Positions 1-8,988 of a stretch of 64,000 nucleotides of DNA are shown here, piece after piece (the stretch's first letter is position 1; the number at the start of each line of letters is the position of its first letter). The position numbers and the translations under genes were made by a program. The notes beneath the pieces are model-generated. The model saw only the letters and a program-made list of their open reading frames with translations. It searched no databases and was not told the origin of the DNA. Origin of the DNA: Rhabdothermincola salaria (GTDB lineage: Bacteria; Actinomycetota; Acidimicrobiia; Acidimicrobiales; Acidimicrobilacustridaceae); contig NZ_JAJQXW010000004.1 of NCBI RefSeq assembly GCF_021246445.1, forward strand, positions 1 through 64,000. The letters are read 5' to 3'.

Positions 1-141
1 GCACAGGGTCTCGAGCACGGTCACCTCGACCCGCTCGCGCAGGCTGAACAGGTCGACCACGTCGGCCGACACCGGGGCCACGGTCAACTCGCCGACCGCC
101 TCCTCCAGTTCCCCCAGCGTCGTGGTGACCATGCCCGCCAT
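1..141 (-). CDS. Partial N-terminus of a DUF222/HNH-like protein
   Basis: Reading the minus strand from an ATG at 141 gives 47 open codons that run off the window edge. The peptide starts MAGMVTTTLGELEEAVGEL and has the Leu/Ala/Glu-rich helical character, ending in a LRERVEVTVLE stretch, seen at the start of actinobacterial DUF222 (13E12-repeat) proteins, which usually carry an HNH nuclease domain at the C-terminus. The domain itself lies outside the window, so the name rests only on this short helical resemblance. A second in-frame ATG lies at 132. Confidence 0.4.
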   Translation of the reverse strand, partial: MAGMVTTTLGELEEAVGELTVAPVSADVVDLFSLRERVEVTVLETLC

Positions 142-581
142 GTTATCGAACGTGCGTGCGGCTGACAACCCCAAGAGGCATATTCTTTCTGCCTATCCAT
201 GGGTGCTCAGCGGCCGCTGCGCTCGCCGGATCTCCGGGGATGGTCTCCCCCGCGACCTGTCGCCCTCGAGCGCTCAGAGGAACGTGTCGTGTCGCAGGGC
301 GTCCCTCGCCGCGAGCACCTCGGCCATCGCGAGCCCCGCCCGAGAACTGCTCGGGAGCGGGCCATGCCGCGACCCACCTCGAGCCGCCGGGGCCACCGCA
401 CCCACCGGCCCCGCGCTATCGAGCTATCGGGCTGCCGACGGTCTGGTTCTGCGGCCCCGCGGGTGCCCGGCTGCCCGGCCCGGGATCATCTGGCGCGCTG
501 CGCCACGACCGCACACGCGCCTTGGCGCGCACCGGTAGCCTCCGGCGGGCTCCCAGCAGTCCATCGCACCCGGAGGGCGAC
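142..581. other. Non-coding stretch, 440 bp
   Basis: Open frames here have poor codon character (Arg/Pro/Ser-rich shadows) and no convincing ribosome site. The stretch lies between the divergent starts of the left-edge fragment and the pentapeptide-like gene, so it probably carries both promoters, but I see no clear element. Confidence 0.4.
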
Positions 582-1265
582 GTGGCCTGGATCACCGTGA
601 AGGAGCCGTTCGCCACGCCGCCACGGCTCACCGCCATCGGCCCCGGCGACCCTGCCTTCCCCGAGATCGAGGGGACTCGGAACCAACGCTGGGCGGAGGT
701 CGATCGAGACGGCACCGAACCGCTGCCCGACGATCTGGCGACGTTGCGCCTCGAGTCCTGCGCACTCGTCGGTGTGGCGTTCAGCCACCTCGCCGGCGCC
801 GAGATCGAGGGGCACTGGTCGAGCTGGGCGGCGTGCGACCTGAGCGGCGCGAGGGTCGAGAGCCTGCGGGAGTGCACCATCGCCGACACCAAGCTGACCG
901 GGACCGACCTGTCCGAGGCCGACCTCTCCGATGTGGTGTTCGAGCGCTGCGTCCTGCAGCTCACCAGCCTGCGTATGGCCCGTCTGCGCCGGGTGCAGTT
1001 CAGCGACTGCACGCTGGTCGAGGTCGACGCCTACCAGTGCCACATGGAGGACGTCTCGTTCGACGGCTCGGAGATCACCGATCTCAACGTCGATCGCGTC
1101 ACGGCCGAGCGGGTCGACCTCCGGGGGGTGCGCTCACTGGGACTGCAGGCGGTGGGGCGCCTCGACGGGTGCCTCGTGGACGAGGCCCAGCTGGCGGCGC
1201 TGGCCCACGACCTGGCTTTCGCCGTGGGCCTCGACCTCGAGCGACCTCACGACGCCGAGCGATAG
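582..1265 (+). CDS. Pentapeptide-repeat-like protein
   Basis: The 227-aa product contains a right-handed beta-helix pattern of roughly five-residue steps in the middle, for example DLSGARVESLRECTIADTKL followed by LTGTDLSEADLSDVVF and later VDLRGVRSLGLQAVG, with an A/C-x-L/F-x-x rhythm typical of pentapeptide repeats. The start is a GTG at 582 because GGAGGG lies 5-10 bases before it; the longer open frame upstream has poor codon character. Cytosolic; no signal peptide or membrane segment. Members of this family often mimic nucleic acid or act as scaffolds, but nothing here fixes a target. It stands alone, convergent with the hydrolase gene downstream. Confidence 0.75.
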   Translation: MAWITVKEPFATPPRLTAIGPGDPAFPEIEGTRNQRWAEVDRDGTEPLPDDLATLRLESCALVGVAFSHLAGAEIEGHWSSWAACDLSGARVESLRECTIADTKLTGTDLSEADLSDVVFERCVLQLTSLRMARLRRVQFSDCTLVEVDAYQCHMEDVSFDGSEITDLNVDRVTAERVDLRGVRSLGLQAVGRLDGCLVDEAQLAALAHDLAFAVGLDLERPHDAER

Positions 1266-1330
1266 CCGTCGACCCTGGGGCGAGGCACGCCGCCGTGCCG
1301 TGCCCGACCGGCGCGATCGAGCGGCGACGC

Positions 1331-2854
1331 TCAGAAGCCCTGGACCTCCAACAGCGCCAGGTCCTCGTCGGCCGGCGGCCCGGATGCCGGCACCACGAAC
1401 GGGCACTGCAGACCGTCGGCGGGGACGACCAGGTCCAGCATGTAGTCGTTGGCGGCGTCGTTGACGCACGTCGACGGGACGAGGTTCCACACACCGTGCT
1501 GGGTGCCGCCGTAGGTGATGCGCACGGAGCCGGGCAGGAACTGCTGCATCCGGCCCGACCACTCGTAGGGGGTGGCGGGGTCGTTCACGGAGGACAGCAG
1601 CAGCACCGGGGCGATGCCCGAGGGGCTCTGGGCCGGAGCCGGATCCGGCGGCAACGGGAACCCGCTGCACAGGTCGAGGCCGGCGGCCATTTGCCAGCCC
1701 ATGCGGGGACCGTCGAGCACCATCTGCTGAGCCGCCGCGGTCATGGCGGCCAGCCCGGGCCGGTCGGGGAGGTCGAGGCAGTTCACCTGCTGGAGCACCG
1801 TGCCGAAGTTGTCGGTCTGCTCCTCGACGATCACCTGGGCGGTGGGTCCGCCCTCGAGCTGCTCGAGCACCGACACCAGCTGGTTCTCGATGGCCGGCCA
1901 CAGCGATTCGCTGGCCACGAGCCCGGCCACCAGCTGGCTCAGGGCATCGTCGGCGGTGATGGTGAGCGTCCCGCCGGTCACGGCGTTGGTCACCTCGATG
2001 GGCCCGGTGACGGCCAGCTCGGCGGTGATCTGGTCGATGGCGTCCTCGGTGCCGGGCATCTCGGTGAAGAAGAAGTCCAACGCCCGGTCGAAGCTGCCGC
2101 CTCGCTCGCTGGTGAAGGTGAGCGCCGTCGAGCGCGGATCGACGTTGCCGTCGAGGATCATGGCCCGGATGTCGTCAGGGAACAGCTGGGCGTACACCTC
2201 GCCGATGCGGGTGCCATAGGAGATGCCCCAGTAGGTGAGCTTCTCGTCGCCTACGGCGCGGCGGAGCAGGTCGAGGTCCTGGGCCACCTGGACGGTGCCG
2301 TAGCGGGCGCCGGTGCGGGCCCATGCCATCTGGCAGGCCGTGTGGCTCGCGGCCTTCACCGGTGCGTTGGCGGCGAAGTAGGCCCCCCAGTCCGCCGGTG
2401 GGGCGGATGCCTCCTGCTCCTGGGGGCACTCGAGGGAGGGGGCGCTGCCGGCCACGCCTCGGGGGTTGAGGGCCACGATGTCGAACGCGGCGGTGACCGC
2501 AGGGTCCATGGCCGGCACCACGGCCGCGGCCACCTCGAGAGCGTCGCCGCCGGGGCCGCCGGGGTTGAGGAACAGCGAGCCGATCCGGGCCCCGGGGTCG
2601 GTGGCCGGATGGCGCAGCACCGCCACCCCGATGGTGGGCCCATCGGGGTCGGCGTGGTCGACGGGCACCTGGTAGAGCCCGCACTCGAACGGAGCGGGGT
2701 AGGCCTCGCACGGCCCCCAGTCGACGGGCGAGACGGTGTCGTCGGCACCGGCCGGGAGGGCCCGAGGGGCGACGACGAGGAGCGACAGGCCGAGGAACGC
2801 CACGGTGACGAGGGCCAGGAGCCGTCGGGTAGGGAGGACGTTGGAGAGCGACAT
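1331..2854 (-). CDS. Secreted alpha/beta hydrolase, TAP-like
   Basis: A 507-aa exported serine hydrolase of the actinobacterial tripeptidyl-aminopeptidase/proteinase group. A signal peptide opens it (MSLSNVLPTRRLLALVTVAF, then a cleavable ALPAGADD region). The oxyanion motif FLNPGGPGG and the nucleophile elbow WGISYGTRIGEVY (G-x-S-Y-G) are present. A C-terminal part with VNDPATPYEWSGRM and GGTQHGVW supplies the likely Asp and His, as in the TAP-like C-terminal domain. Its ATG overlaps the TGA of the upstream gene by one base (TGATG), so the two are probably translationally coupled. Likely role: cleaving N-terminal peptides or esters outside the membrane; the substrate is unknown. Confidence 0.88.
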   Translation of the reverse strand: MSLSNVLPTRRLLALVTVAFLGLSLLVVAPRALPAGADDTVSPVDWGPCEAYPAPFECGLYQVPVDHADPDGPTIGVAVLRHPATDPGARIGSLFLNPGGPGGDALEVAAAVVPAMDPAVTAAFDIVALNPRGVAGSAPSLECPQEQEASAPPADWGAYFAANAPVKAASHTACQMAWARTGARYGTVQVAQDLDLLRRAVGDEKLTYWGISYGTRIGEVYAQLFPDDIRAMILDGNVDPRSTALTFTSERGGSFDRALDFFFTEMPGTEDAIDQITAELAVTGPIEVTNAVTGGTLTITADDALSQLVAGLVASESLWPAIENQLVSVLEQLEGGPTAQVIVEEQTDNFGTVLQQVNCLDLPDRPGLAAMTAAAQQMVLDGPRMGWQMAAGLDLCSGFPLPPDPAPAQSPSGIAPVLLLSSVNDPATPYEWSGRMQQFLPGSVRITYGGTQHGVWNLVPSTCVNDAANDYMLDLVVPADGLQCPFVVPASGPPADEDLALLEVQGF

Positions 2855-3420
2855 CAGCCGGTGAACCTCGGGGTGACGACGGGCCCGCTCGGCCCGGGGG
2901 TGGTCGGCTGGGGAGCAGGGGCCGGAGCGGGGACGACGCCCTCGTCGTAGGTGAAGGTCGGTTCGCCGCCGGCGACGGTGCACGCCGCGTCGACGGTCTG
3001 CCACCAGACGGCGGCCCCGTCGACCAGGACCTCGGTGTGGATCGTGTAGGTGAAGGGCAGGCTCCCGGTCCAGGTCGGACCGAAGAAGACGTCGTCGAGG
3101 TAGGCGATGGTGGTGGCGACCGGGGCGGTGGCCTCGACGAGGCTCTCACCGACGACGACCTGCTGGCCGCCGCTCGTGACCGTCTCGGTGCGGCGCTGGG
3201 CCATGCCCGCGTCGACGTCGAGCTGCAACTGGCCGTCGAGGCCGATGGATGCCGATCCGCACACGCCCTGGAGCTCGGCGAGGGCTGCTCGCGGCGTCGT
3301 CTCCTGGGCGCCTGCGGGCAACAGCGGGGTCAGCACCATCGCCCCCGCAGCGGCGCCGGCGAGAGCGAGAGCGCCACGACGCGCCCGTGGGACCTTCGTC
3401 GAACTGGACAAGAGCGACAC
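2854..3420 (-). CDS. Secreted protein ending in PRFTG
   Basis: A 188-aa exported protein: basic N-terminus (KVPRARRG), a hydrophobic stretch and an AGAQ cleavage site, then a compact domain with two Cys (GVCGSASIG and DAACTVAGG), an Ala/Pro linker (VVPAPAPAPQPTTPGP) and the exact C-terminus TPRFTG. I do not recognise the domain; a beta-sandwich is plausible. It is first in a two-gene operon with the TAP-like hydrolase. The GTG at 3420 has a G-run directly against it, so a TTG at 3411 with better spacing is an alternative start. The C-terminal tail is shared with two unrelated secreted proteins in this window (14801-15652, 16662-17639). Confidence 0.75.
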   Translation of the reverse strand: MSLLSSSTKVPRARRGALALAGAAAGAMVLTPLLPAGAQETTPRAALAELQGVCGSASIGLDGQLQLDVDAGMAQRRTETVTSGGQQVVVGESLVEATAPVATTIAYLDDVFFGPTWTGSLPFTYTIHTEVLVDGAAVWWQTVDAACTVAGGEPTFTYDEGVVPAPAPAPQPTTPGPSGPVVTPRFTG

Positions 3421-3630
3421 CCCCGGGGGTCATCGGGACATGTCGGGGCACGTTAGGCGACGTCATCAGGATGGTTCAGTCCCGTTAGCCGGCACATAGC
3501 CTTGGGGCACACGACCCGCGCCGCTCACCGGCTGCCGGTCCACCGGGCGGGGCGATGTCAGGCGGACTCGTCGATGAGGCATGCTGGGTCCGGCGGTGCT
3601 CGGCTGGACCCGAGCCGACGGAAGGACCCG

Positions 3631-4095
3631 ATGGGGCGGACGACGACAACAGCGGTGATCCTCGGCACTCTCCTGGCCCTGGCGGCCGGCTGCACACCGG
3701 GCGAGGGGGCCACCCCCTCCACCTCGGTCGGAGCACCCACCAGCACCTCGGTGCCCGAGGAGCCCGAACCCCGCTGCCAGACAGCCGGCCCCGGCCTCGC
3801 TGGCTTGGTGAGACCGCTCCTGCGTGACGGGGCGGTCGCCCTCGGCGAGGCGTACCGCACCCAGTCCGAAGGCGGCACCGTCGTCGCCGCCAACATCTAC
3901 GACGACGAAGGCACCCTGCTCGGTGAGGGCGAGGTGTGGTTCGTGACCAACGGCTTCCCCTTCGCCATGACCGAGGACGCCGTCCGGTACAGCTTCACCC
4001 CGGCGGCGGAGGGCCTGCCCGCCCCGCCGGAGTGGACGGACGCGATGGCCGACCTCGTGGACGAGTGCGTCCTGGGCGCAACCGACCAGCCCTGA
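3631..4095 (+). CDS. Small lipoprotein
   Basis: A 154-aa lipoprotein. The ATG at 3631 follows GGAAGGA at 3620-3626. A type II signal with lipobox LAAGC precedes a low-complexity Thr/Ser/Pro linker, then a globular region of about 100 residues with two Cys (RCQTAG near its start and VDECVLG near the end) that could pair. The domain is not recognised. Expected location is the outer face of the membrane. The next gene is also a small lipoprotein. Confidence 0.75.
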   Translation: MGRTTTTAVILGTLLALAAGCTPGEGATPSTSVGAPTSTSVPEEPEPRCQTAGPGLAGLVRPLLRDGAVALGEAYRTQSEGGTVVAANIYDDEGTLLGEGEVWFVTNGFPFAMTEDAVRYSFTPAAEGLPAPPEWTDAMADLVDECVLGATDQP

Positions 4096-4244
4096 CCCTT
4101 CTCCGGCACCGGAGACCTGCGTCTCCACCTTCGGGAGTTCGGTGACGAGCACGCCCAGGCGTCTTCGGCGGGAGGTCGATGCCTCAGGCCTGCGTATCTT
4201 CATCTCCGGCGTCACGCCCGAGGAGCCCTGTACCGTCGACCCGG

Positions 4245-4724
4245 ATGGGTGTGCTGCGACGGTCACGAACCGACTTCGCCTGGGCGGCGGCGCTGGTGGC
4301 GGTGCTTGTGCTGGTGTTGGCCGTGTCGGGGCTCACGGCGTGCGGCGGCTCCGACCGCGTCGGGGACGACGGCGCGTCGGTCCCCCCAGCATCCGAGATC
4401 GAGCCACCGGTCGAAGGGCAGCCGACGACGGGGGCATCGGCCTTCTGCGAGCAAGCCCCGGACCCGGCTGCAGAGGTGCCTGCGAGCTACGTCGGTTCGA
4501 CGGATCACGTCGAGGACCTGCGACGTCTGCGCACCGTGGCTCCCGACGTCCTCGGCGATGACCTCGACATCGTGATCCGCCACTTCGACGAATCGGTCGA
4601 CCCGTCCGACCCGGACTCGCAGCTGATGGAGAACTTCCCCGACGAGGTCAACGAGGCGAGCGGCCGGCTCGTGGTCTACATCGAAGAGAACTGCAGCACA
4701 CCCGAACCGGGGTCGGGCCGGTGA
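4245..4724 (+). CDS. Small lipoprotein, coupled to amidohydrolase
   Basis: A 159-aa exported lipoprotein: basic MGVLRRSRTD, a long hydrophobic segment and lipobox LTACGG. The mature part (ASAFCEQAPDP to EENCSTPEPG) carries two Cys and is acidic; it resembles small actinobacterial lipoproteins of unknown function. The ATG at 4245 is favoured because a signal peptide begins there; a GTG at 4251 is possible. Its TGA overlaps the GTG of the amidohydrolase gene (GTGA), so the two form an operon, although one product is extracytoplasmic and the other cytosolic. Confidence 0.7.
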   Translation: MGVLRRSRTDFAWAAALVAVLVLVLAVSGLTACGGSDRVGDDGASVPPASEIEPPVEGQPTTGASAFCEQAPDPAAEVPASYVGSTDHVEDLRRLRTVAPDVLGDDLDIVIRHFDESVDPSDPDSQLMENFPDEVNEASGRLVVYIEENCSTPEPGSGR

Positions 4725-5560
4725 GCCGCGACGGGTTCGAGGTCATCGACGTGCACCACCACGTCGGCGGTGTCCCGTCACTCATGGCCGACGTCGCGAC
4801 CCACGACGCGATGGAGACCCGAGCCGAGCCGACCGACGACGTCGAGAGGTCGACCCGACTGGAGATCATGGACGCCAACGGGGTCGACGCCGCCGTCGTC
4901 ATGCCCACCCACGAGTACCTCCGCCCGAACGGCCACGTCGACACGATGGCGCTGAACGACGCCATCGCCGCGTACCGCGATCGTCGTCCCGATCGGTTCG
5001 TGGCCGCGGTGGGCATCGTCGAGCCCCTCCACGGTGGACGCTCCCACGAGGAGCTGCGGCGAGCTCGGGACGACCTGGGGCTCGTGGGCGTGAGCTTCCA
5101 CAGCCGCTTCCAGGGCGTGGGCATGGACAGCCCTCTCATGAGCGGCCTGGTGCGAGCCGCGGTCGAGCTGGGCCTGGTTCCGTTCGTCCACGCCTACGCC
5201 GACAGCATCGACGAGGCCCCCTGGAAGATCGTCGATGTCGCGCGCGAGCTGGCCGATGCGCCCATCGTGGTCCTCGACGGGTTCTCGGGCTTCGAACGCA
5301 CCAAGGACATCACCCGGGCCGCGCGCGATGCCCCCAACCTGGTCTTCGACACCAGCCTCGTGTACTCGTTCGACTTCGTCGAGCACTTCATCGAGGCGTT
5401 CGGGCCCGATCGGGTGCTCTTCGGGACCGACATGTACTCGGTGCCTCTCGCCTACCGCCGCAGCTACACGCTCGACCAGGTGCTCGACTCCCGCCTCGAT
5501 GCGCCGACCAAGCAGGCGGTGCTCAGCGGGAACGTGCGTCGGTTGCTCGGTCTCGGCTGA
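4721..5560 (+). CDS. Amidohydrolase-family TIM-barrel hydrolase
   Basis: A 279-aa protein of the amidohydrolase_2 group (ACMSD/OHCU-like decarboxylases and hydrolases). It shows the metal-binding start VIDVHHHVGG (H-x-H), GVSFHSRF, a second His in VPFVHAYADS, and the conserved late Asp in VLFGTDMYS. The family folds as a metal-dependent (beta/alpha)8 barrel acting on C-C or C-N bonds of small acids; the substrate cannot be read here. The start is the GTG that overlaps the stop of the preceding lipoprotein gene. No signal peptide, so cytosolic. Confidence 0.85.
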   Translation: MSRDGFEVIDVHHHVGGVPSLMADVATHDAMETRAEPTDDVERSTRLEIMDANGVDAAVVMPTHEYLRPNGHVDTMALNDAIAAYRDRRPDRFVAAVGIVEPLHGGRSHEELRRARDDLGLVGVSFHSRFQGVGMDSPLMSGLVRAAVELGLVPFVHAYADSIDEAPWKIVDVARELADAPIVVLDGFSGFERTKDITRAARDAPNLVFDTSLVYSFDFVEHFIEAFGPDRVLFGTDMYSVPLAYRRSYTLDQVLDSRLDAPTKQAVLSGNVRRLLGLG

Positions 5561-5593
5561 TCTCGTCTCCCGAACGGGGACGCGGGACCGCGG

Positions 5594-6625
5594 TCATCCG
5601 AAGGCCGGGCGGATCTCGGCGGCGAACTCGTCCATGAACCCGATCTGGTCGTCGACGAACTGGCTGAGGATGAGGTTGGTGGCGCCGGCGTCGACGCACT
5701 CCCGGATGCGCTCGATCCGGCGCTCCACCGGCCCGGCGATGACCGACCGACGGGCCAAGAAGTCGACCAGACCGAGGTCCTCGACCAGTCGGGCGTTGGC
5801 CTCGGCCCGGGCTGGCGTGGCGTGGGCCGAGGAGTCGTAGCGGCGCTGGAGCTCGGCGATGGCGTCGCGGTGCTCGTCGGGCAGGCCCTTCCCATCGGTG
5901 TGGAACCGGTACACGTGGTTGGCGGTGCCGGCCAGGAGGAAGCGCAACCGGGCGATGCCTTCTGCCTCGCTCGGCGCAGGGCACATGGCGGCCATGCACC
6001 AGATCTCGATGTCGTCGATCGAGCGTCCGACCGATGCCGCGCCCGCGGCGATGTTGGCTCGGGCCAGGCTGAGGACCTCGGCGTCGAGTGCGTTGGAGAG
6101 GACGACCCCGTCGGCGATCTGTCCGGCCAGGTGCTGGGTGCGTGGCCCCTCGGCTGCCATCCACACCGGCGTCGGGTGGTGCCCCCACCGCAGCACGAGG
6201 TCGTGGCCCTTGTACTCCACCGTCTCCCCGGCGCAGAGGCCCTTCACCGTCCGGCCGAACTCGGAGAGGGTGGCCACGTCCGCCGGCGGGACTCCGATGT
6301 TGCGCAGGGCGCTGTCGCCGCTGCTGAACCCGTAGACCATCCGACCGCCGGACACTTGCTGGAGGGCCACCAACGAGCTGGCCACCACTGCCGGGTGGCG
6401 GGTGCACGGGTTCGACACCGTCAGCCCGAGGCGAGGCCGGGTCGTGTGCTGAGCGGCCACGCCCAGGATCACGAAGGGGTCCGCCCACAGCGACTGTGAG
6501 TCGCCGGTGGTGAGCATCTCGAAGCCGGCGCCCTCGGCCGCATCGAGCCAACGGCGATACCAGTCGAAGTCGGTCACCGTGGTGCCGGTGGCGAAACGGA
6601 CGGACGGGGTCGAATTGGCGGTCAT
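5594..6625 (-). CDS. LLM-class F420-type oxidoreductase
   Basis: A 343-aa luciferase-like monooxygenase-family TIM barrel. Typical family blocks are RPRLGLTVSNPCTRHPAVVA, SGGRMVYGFSSGDSALRNIG, PVWMAAEGPRTQHLAGQIAD and a C-terminal GATNLILSQF. Actinobacterial members close to this pattern commonly use coenzyme F420 rather than flavin; that cofactor call is inference. The gene starts 4 bases after the stop of the nitroreductase gene, so the two are probably co-transcribed and may act in sequence on one substrate. Confidence 0.85.
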   Translation of the reverse strand: MTANSTPSVRFATGTTVTDFDWYRRWLDAAEGAGFEMLTTGDSQSLWADPFVILGVAAQHTTRPRLGLTVSNPCTRHPAVVASSLVALQQVSGGRMVYGFSSGDSALRNIGVPPADVATLSEFGRTVKGLCAGETVEYKGHDLVLRWGHHPTPVWMAAEGPRTQHLAGQIADGVVLSNALDAEVLSLARANIAAGAASVGRSIDDIEIWCMAAMCPAPSEAEGIARLRFLLAGTANHVYRFHTDGKGLPDEHRDAIAELQRRYDSSAHATPARAEANARLVEDLGLVDFLARRSVIAGPVERRIERIRECVDAGATNLILSQFVDDQIGFMDEFAAEIRPAFG

Positions 6626-6629
6626 GGCC

Positions 6630-7316
6630 TCAACGCTCGTAGCGGTTCCAGACGATGGACTCCTCGACCGCAGCCCGCGGTGACGGGACGAAGTCGCCGC
6701 CGGTCGTGTGGGCGACCGGCAACAGCGCCGTCTGGTCCCAGGTGTCGGGGATGCCGAGGATCTCGGCCATGGCCGGCTGGTCGGACTGGTGGGCGGTGGT
6801 GAGCACCGAACCCAGACCGCGGCTGCGCAACGCCAGCAGGAAGCTCCACACCGCCGGGTAGATCGAGGCGTACATGCCCGGCTCCATCCCGGTGGTCTCG
6901 CGGTCGGCGCCGATCAGACGCCCGTAGCGACCGGCGGCCGCCTCGAGGTCGTAGCAGGGGATGACGAGGACGGGGACCTCGCCCATGTGCGCCGCCAGGT
7001 AGAGGATCGAGCGCGAGATGCGGGCACCGGCCTCGTCTCCCGCGGCTTCCTTGGCCGCCAACATCGTGGACACCACCGCTTCGGTGGTGCGCCGGTACTG
7101 CTCCCCCACGGCCCGGCGTTGATCGGGGTCATCGACCACGACCCAGTGCCACTCCTGGGCGTTCGAGGCGTTCGGCGCGTAGGAGGCCAGTCGGATGCAG
7201 TCCACTACGACGTCTCGGTCGACGGGTCGGTCCAAATCGAGGCGCCGCCGCACCGCCTTGGTGGTCATGAGCAGTCGGTCGATCTCGGCGAGATCGAACG
7301 GTGGGTTCGCAGCCAC
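6630..7316 (-). CDS. Nitroreductase-family flavoprotein
   Basis: A 228-aa protein of the FMN-dependent nitroreductase family: an early RRRLDLDRPVDRDVV block, the conserved YAPNASNAQEWHWVVV substrate/FMN region, and a late RSRGLGSVLTT segment before ILGIPDTWDQTALLPVA. The start is the GTG at 7316, preceded by GGGGGGA. A much longer open frame continues upstream but its translation is Arg-rich and unlike a protein. Operon partner: the LLM oxidoreductase 4 bases downstream. Confidence 0.85.
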   Translation of the reverse strand: MAANPPFDLAEIDRLLMTTKAVRRRLDLDRPVDRDVVVDCIRLASYAPNASNAQEWHWVVVDDPDQRRAVGEQYRRTTEAVVSTMLAAKEAAGDEAGARISRSILYLAAHMGEVPVLVIPCYDLEAAAGRYGRLIGADRETTGMEPGMYASIYPAVWSFLLALRSRGLGSVLTTAHQSDQPAMAEILGIPDTWDQTALLPVAHTTGGDFVPSPRAAVEESIVWNRYER

Positions 7317-7525
7317 GGTCCCCCCGGAACTGATGACATCAGGTCGAGAACCGACCCTATAGCCGGCGTCGCCAGCGCTTGCGGCGAACACGGACTGCCG
7401 CGTCGTCCCAGAGGCGTGTGCGAATCGACGGAACCTCCGGCTTCGCGCCATGAACCCGTCCGCCGTGCCAGTGGGTGGAGGACCCGAGGGCATCCGACGC
7501 CCATCGCGGCAGGCAGGCGGCCGCC

Positions 7526-8230
7526 TCAGTCCGGCACGTAGTCGGTGTCGATCACCCGGCGGCAGACGTCGGCGATCTTCACGCTCTGGCGGCGAGCCGA
7601 TGCCCGGATGCGCTGGAACGCCTCCTCGGTGGTGATCCGGGCTCGCTCGGCGAGGACACCTTTGGCCTGCTCGATGACGACACGGCCGGCCAACGCCCTC
7701 TGGAGCTGCTCGGTGGTGCGCTGGCTCTGGAGCAGTTCGCTCGCGTTCACCACGTAGGCGGCCGCTACGTCGGCGAGCACCAGCGCGGCGTTGACCTCGT
7801 CGTCGCTCCACGACCGAGGTTCGTCGCTGTAGACGTCGAGGGAGCCGACTCGCCGGTCGTCCAGCACGAGCGGGATCCCGAGCACAGCGTGCAACCCGAG
7901 CTGTTCGACCACAGGCGCGTACCCGGGCCAACGTTCATGGCACTCACCGATGTCATGGACGACCACCGGCTGATTCTCTCGAATCGAGTCGAGGCAGGGC
8001 CCGTCCTGGAACCGCTCCTGGGCTCGTTCGGCGTCGGTGCCCAGGTCGCTGGTGGCGGTGACGAAGCGCAGTTCCTCTCCGTCGAGGAGGGCGACGCCGG
8101 CGGCCGTCGCGTCCAACACGTCGGCCACGCTGCCGGACAGGTCGTAGAGGACCTCGGTGATGTCGTAGCTGCCCGTCATGGTGCGCGCGAACTGGCGCAG
8201 CACCCGGGACAGAGCTTGTTGATCGGTCAT
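7526..8230 (-). CDS. GAF-ANTAR antitermination regulator
   Basis: A 234-aa two-domain regulator. Residues about 15-165 form a GAF sensor (LDATAAGVALLDGEEL, FQDGPCLDSIRENQPVVV, AVLGIPLVLDDRRVGSLDVY). Residues about 170-230 form an ANTAR RNA-binding domain with the diagnostic ALAGRVVIEQAKGVLAER and EEAFQRIRASAR. Such proteins bind paired hairpins in nascent RNA to prevent termination, often in response to small molecules or redox signals. No kinase partner is adjacent; the nearest neighbours are STAS proteins, which fit a general stress context. Confidence 0.9.
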   Translation of the reverse strand: MTDQQALSRVLRQFARTMTGSYDITEVLYDLSGSVADVLDATAAGVALLDGEELRFVTATSDLGTDAERAQERFQDGPCLDSIRENQPVVVHDIGECHERWPGYAPVVEQLGLHAVLGIPLVLDDRRVGSLDVYSDEPRSWSDDEVNAALVLADVAAAYVVNASELLQSQRTTEQLQRALAGRVVIEQAKGVLAERARITTEEAFQRIRASARRQSVKIADVCRRVIDTDYVPD

Positions 8231-8550
8231 CGGCTATCGCTTCTCTCGCTGTCGGTGTGCCGCTGGGCGAAGTGCCTCAAGGCGGCCCCACCGACGGGTG
8301 GAGAGCGACTTGCGAAGAGCCCCGGGGGGGGTCTGGGGACAACGGTCCGACCACCGGTCGGATCCATCTCGTTCAGCACCCTCACCGTAGTTGGCCCCGA
8401 CCGCTTCGACTCCCGGACCCACCGTCAGTGGGCCTCGCGCTCCGTGTCACCAGCCCTCTCGACGTCGTCGCGCTGTTGCCACGGGTGATCGGGGGCATGG
8501 TTCGGCTGATGCGCCGTGCTCCCCTGGTGGCGGCCCCGGAGCGGCCCGGC
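8231..8550. other. Non-coding stretch, 320 bp
   Basis: It lies between the start of the GAF-ANTAR gene and the end of the STAS gene, both on the minus strand. No convincing reading frame. It probably holds the GAF-ANTAR promoter and the terminator of the STAS operon, but no strong hairpin stands out. Confidence 0.35.
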
Positions 8551-8988
8551 TCAGCAGGTGCTGTCACCGGGCCGCTCCCGCGGGGCGATCGGTTCCGAGG
8601 CAGGGGATGCCTCGGCGATCCGGGGGGAGAACGTGGGGTCCTGGTCCTCGACGAGGCGGACGATGCGCTCGACGATCGGCGGTGCGCCGTCGAGACGGAG
8701 TCGGAGGTCGCCGCCGCGCTCGTGGAGCCGGCGGTCGATGTGGTCCAAGACGTCGAGGCCGTGGGACGTGCAGCACCGGAGATCGCGGAGATCGACCGTG
8801 ATGGTGACGACGCCGTCACCGATGAGCCGCTCCAGCTCGGACCGCAGTTGCGGGGCGGTGGTGGGGCAGAGCTCGCCGTGGAGGTCGACGCTGGCGACCA
8901 GCCGCCCGTCCCGAGCAGTCACGAGGATCCCGGTGCGCAGCCGCGTGCCCAGGTGGAGTGCTGGGGTGGTCACGGGTCTCGGCGCCAT
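8551..8988 (-). CDS. STAS-domain protein (anti-sigma antagonist-like)
   Basis: A 145-aa protein whose centre has the STAS pattern: GRLVASVDLHGELCPTTAP, then TITVDLRDLRCCTSHGLDVL, where the usual D-x-S phospho-acceptor position reads CCTSHGL. These proteins bind anti-sigma kinases in partner-switching control of stress sigma factors. The C-terminal 35 residues are Pro/Glu/Ser-rich. It overlaps the upstream STAS-like gene by 19 bases, so the two are co-translated. Confidence 0.8.
   Translation of the reverse strand: MAPRPVTTPALHLGTRLRTGILVTARDGRLVASVDLHGELCPTTAPQLRSELERLIGDGVVTITVDLRDLRCCTSHGLDVLDHIDRRLHERGGDLRLRLDGAPPIVERIVRLVEDQDPTFSPRIAEASPASEPIAPRERPGDSTC

Noticed and set aside
833-2950. 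Long plus-strand open frame opposite the TAP-like hydrolase
   Set aside because: It is the complement shadow of the hydrolase gene: His/Gly/Arg-rich low-complexity translation, no ribosome site, and the minus strand encodes a recognisable enzyme.
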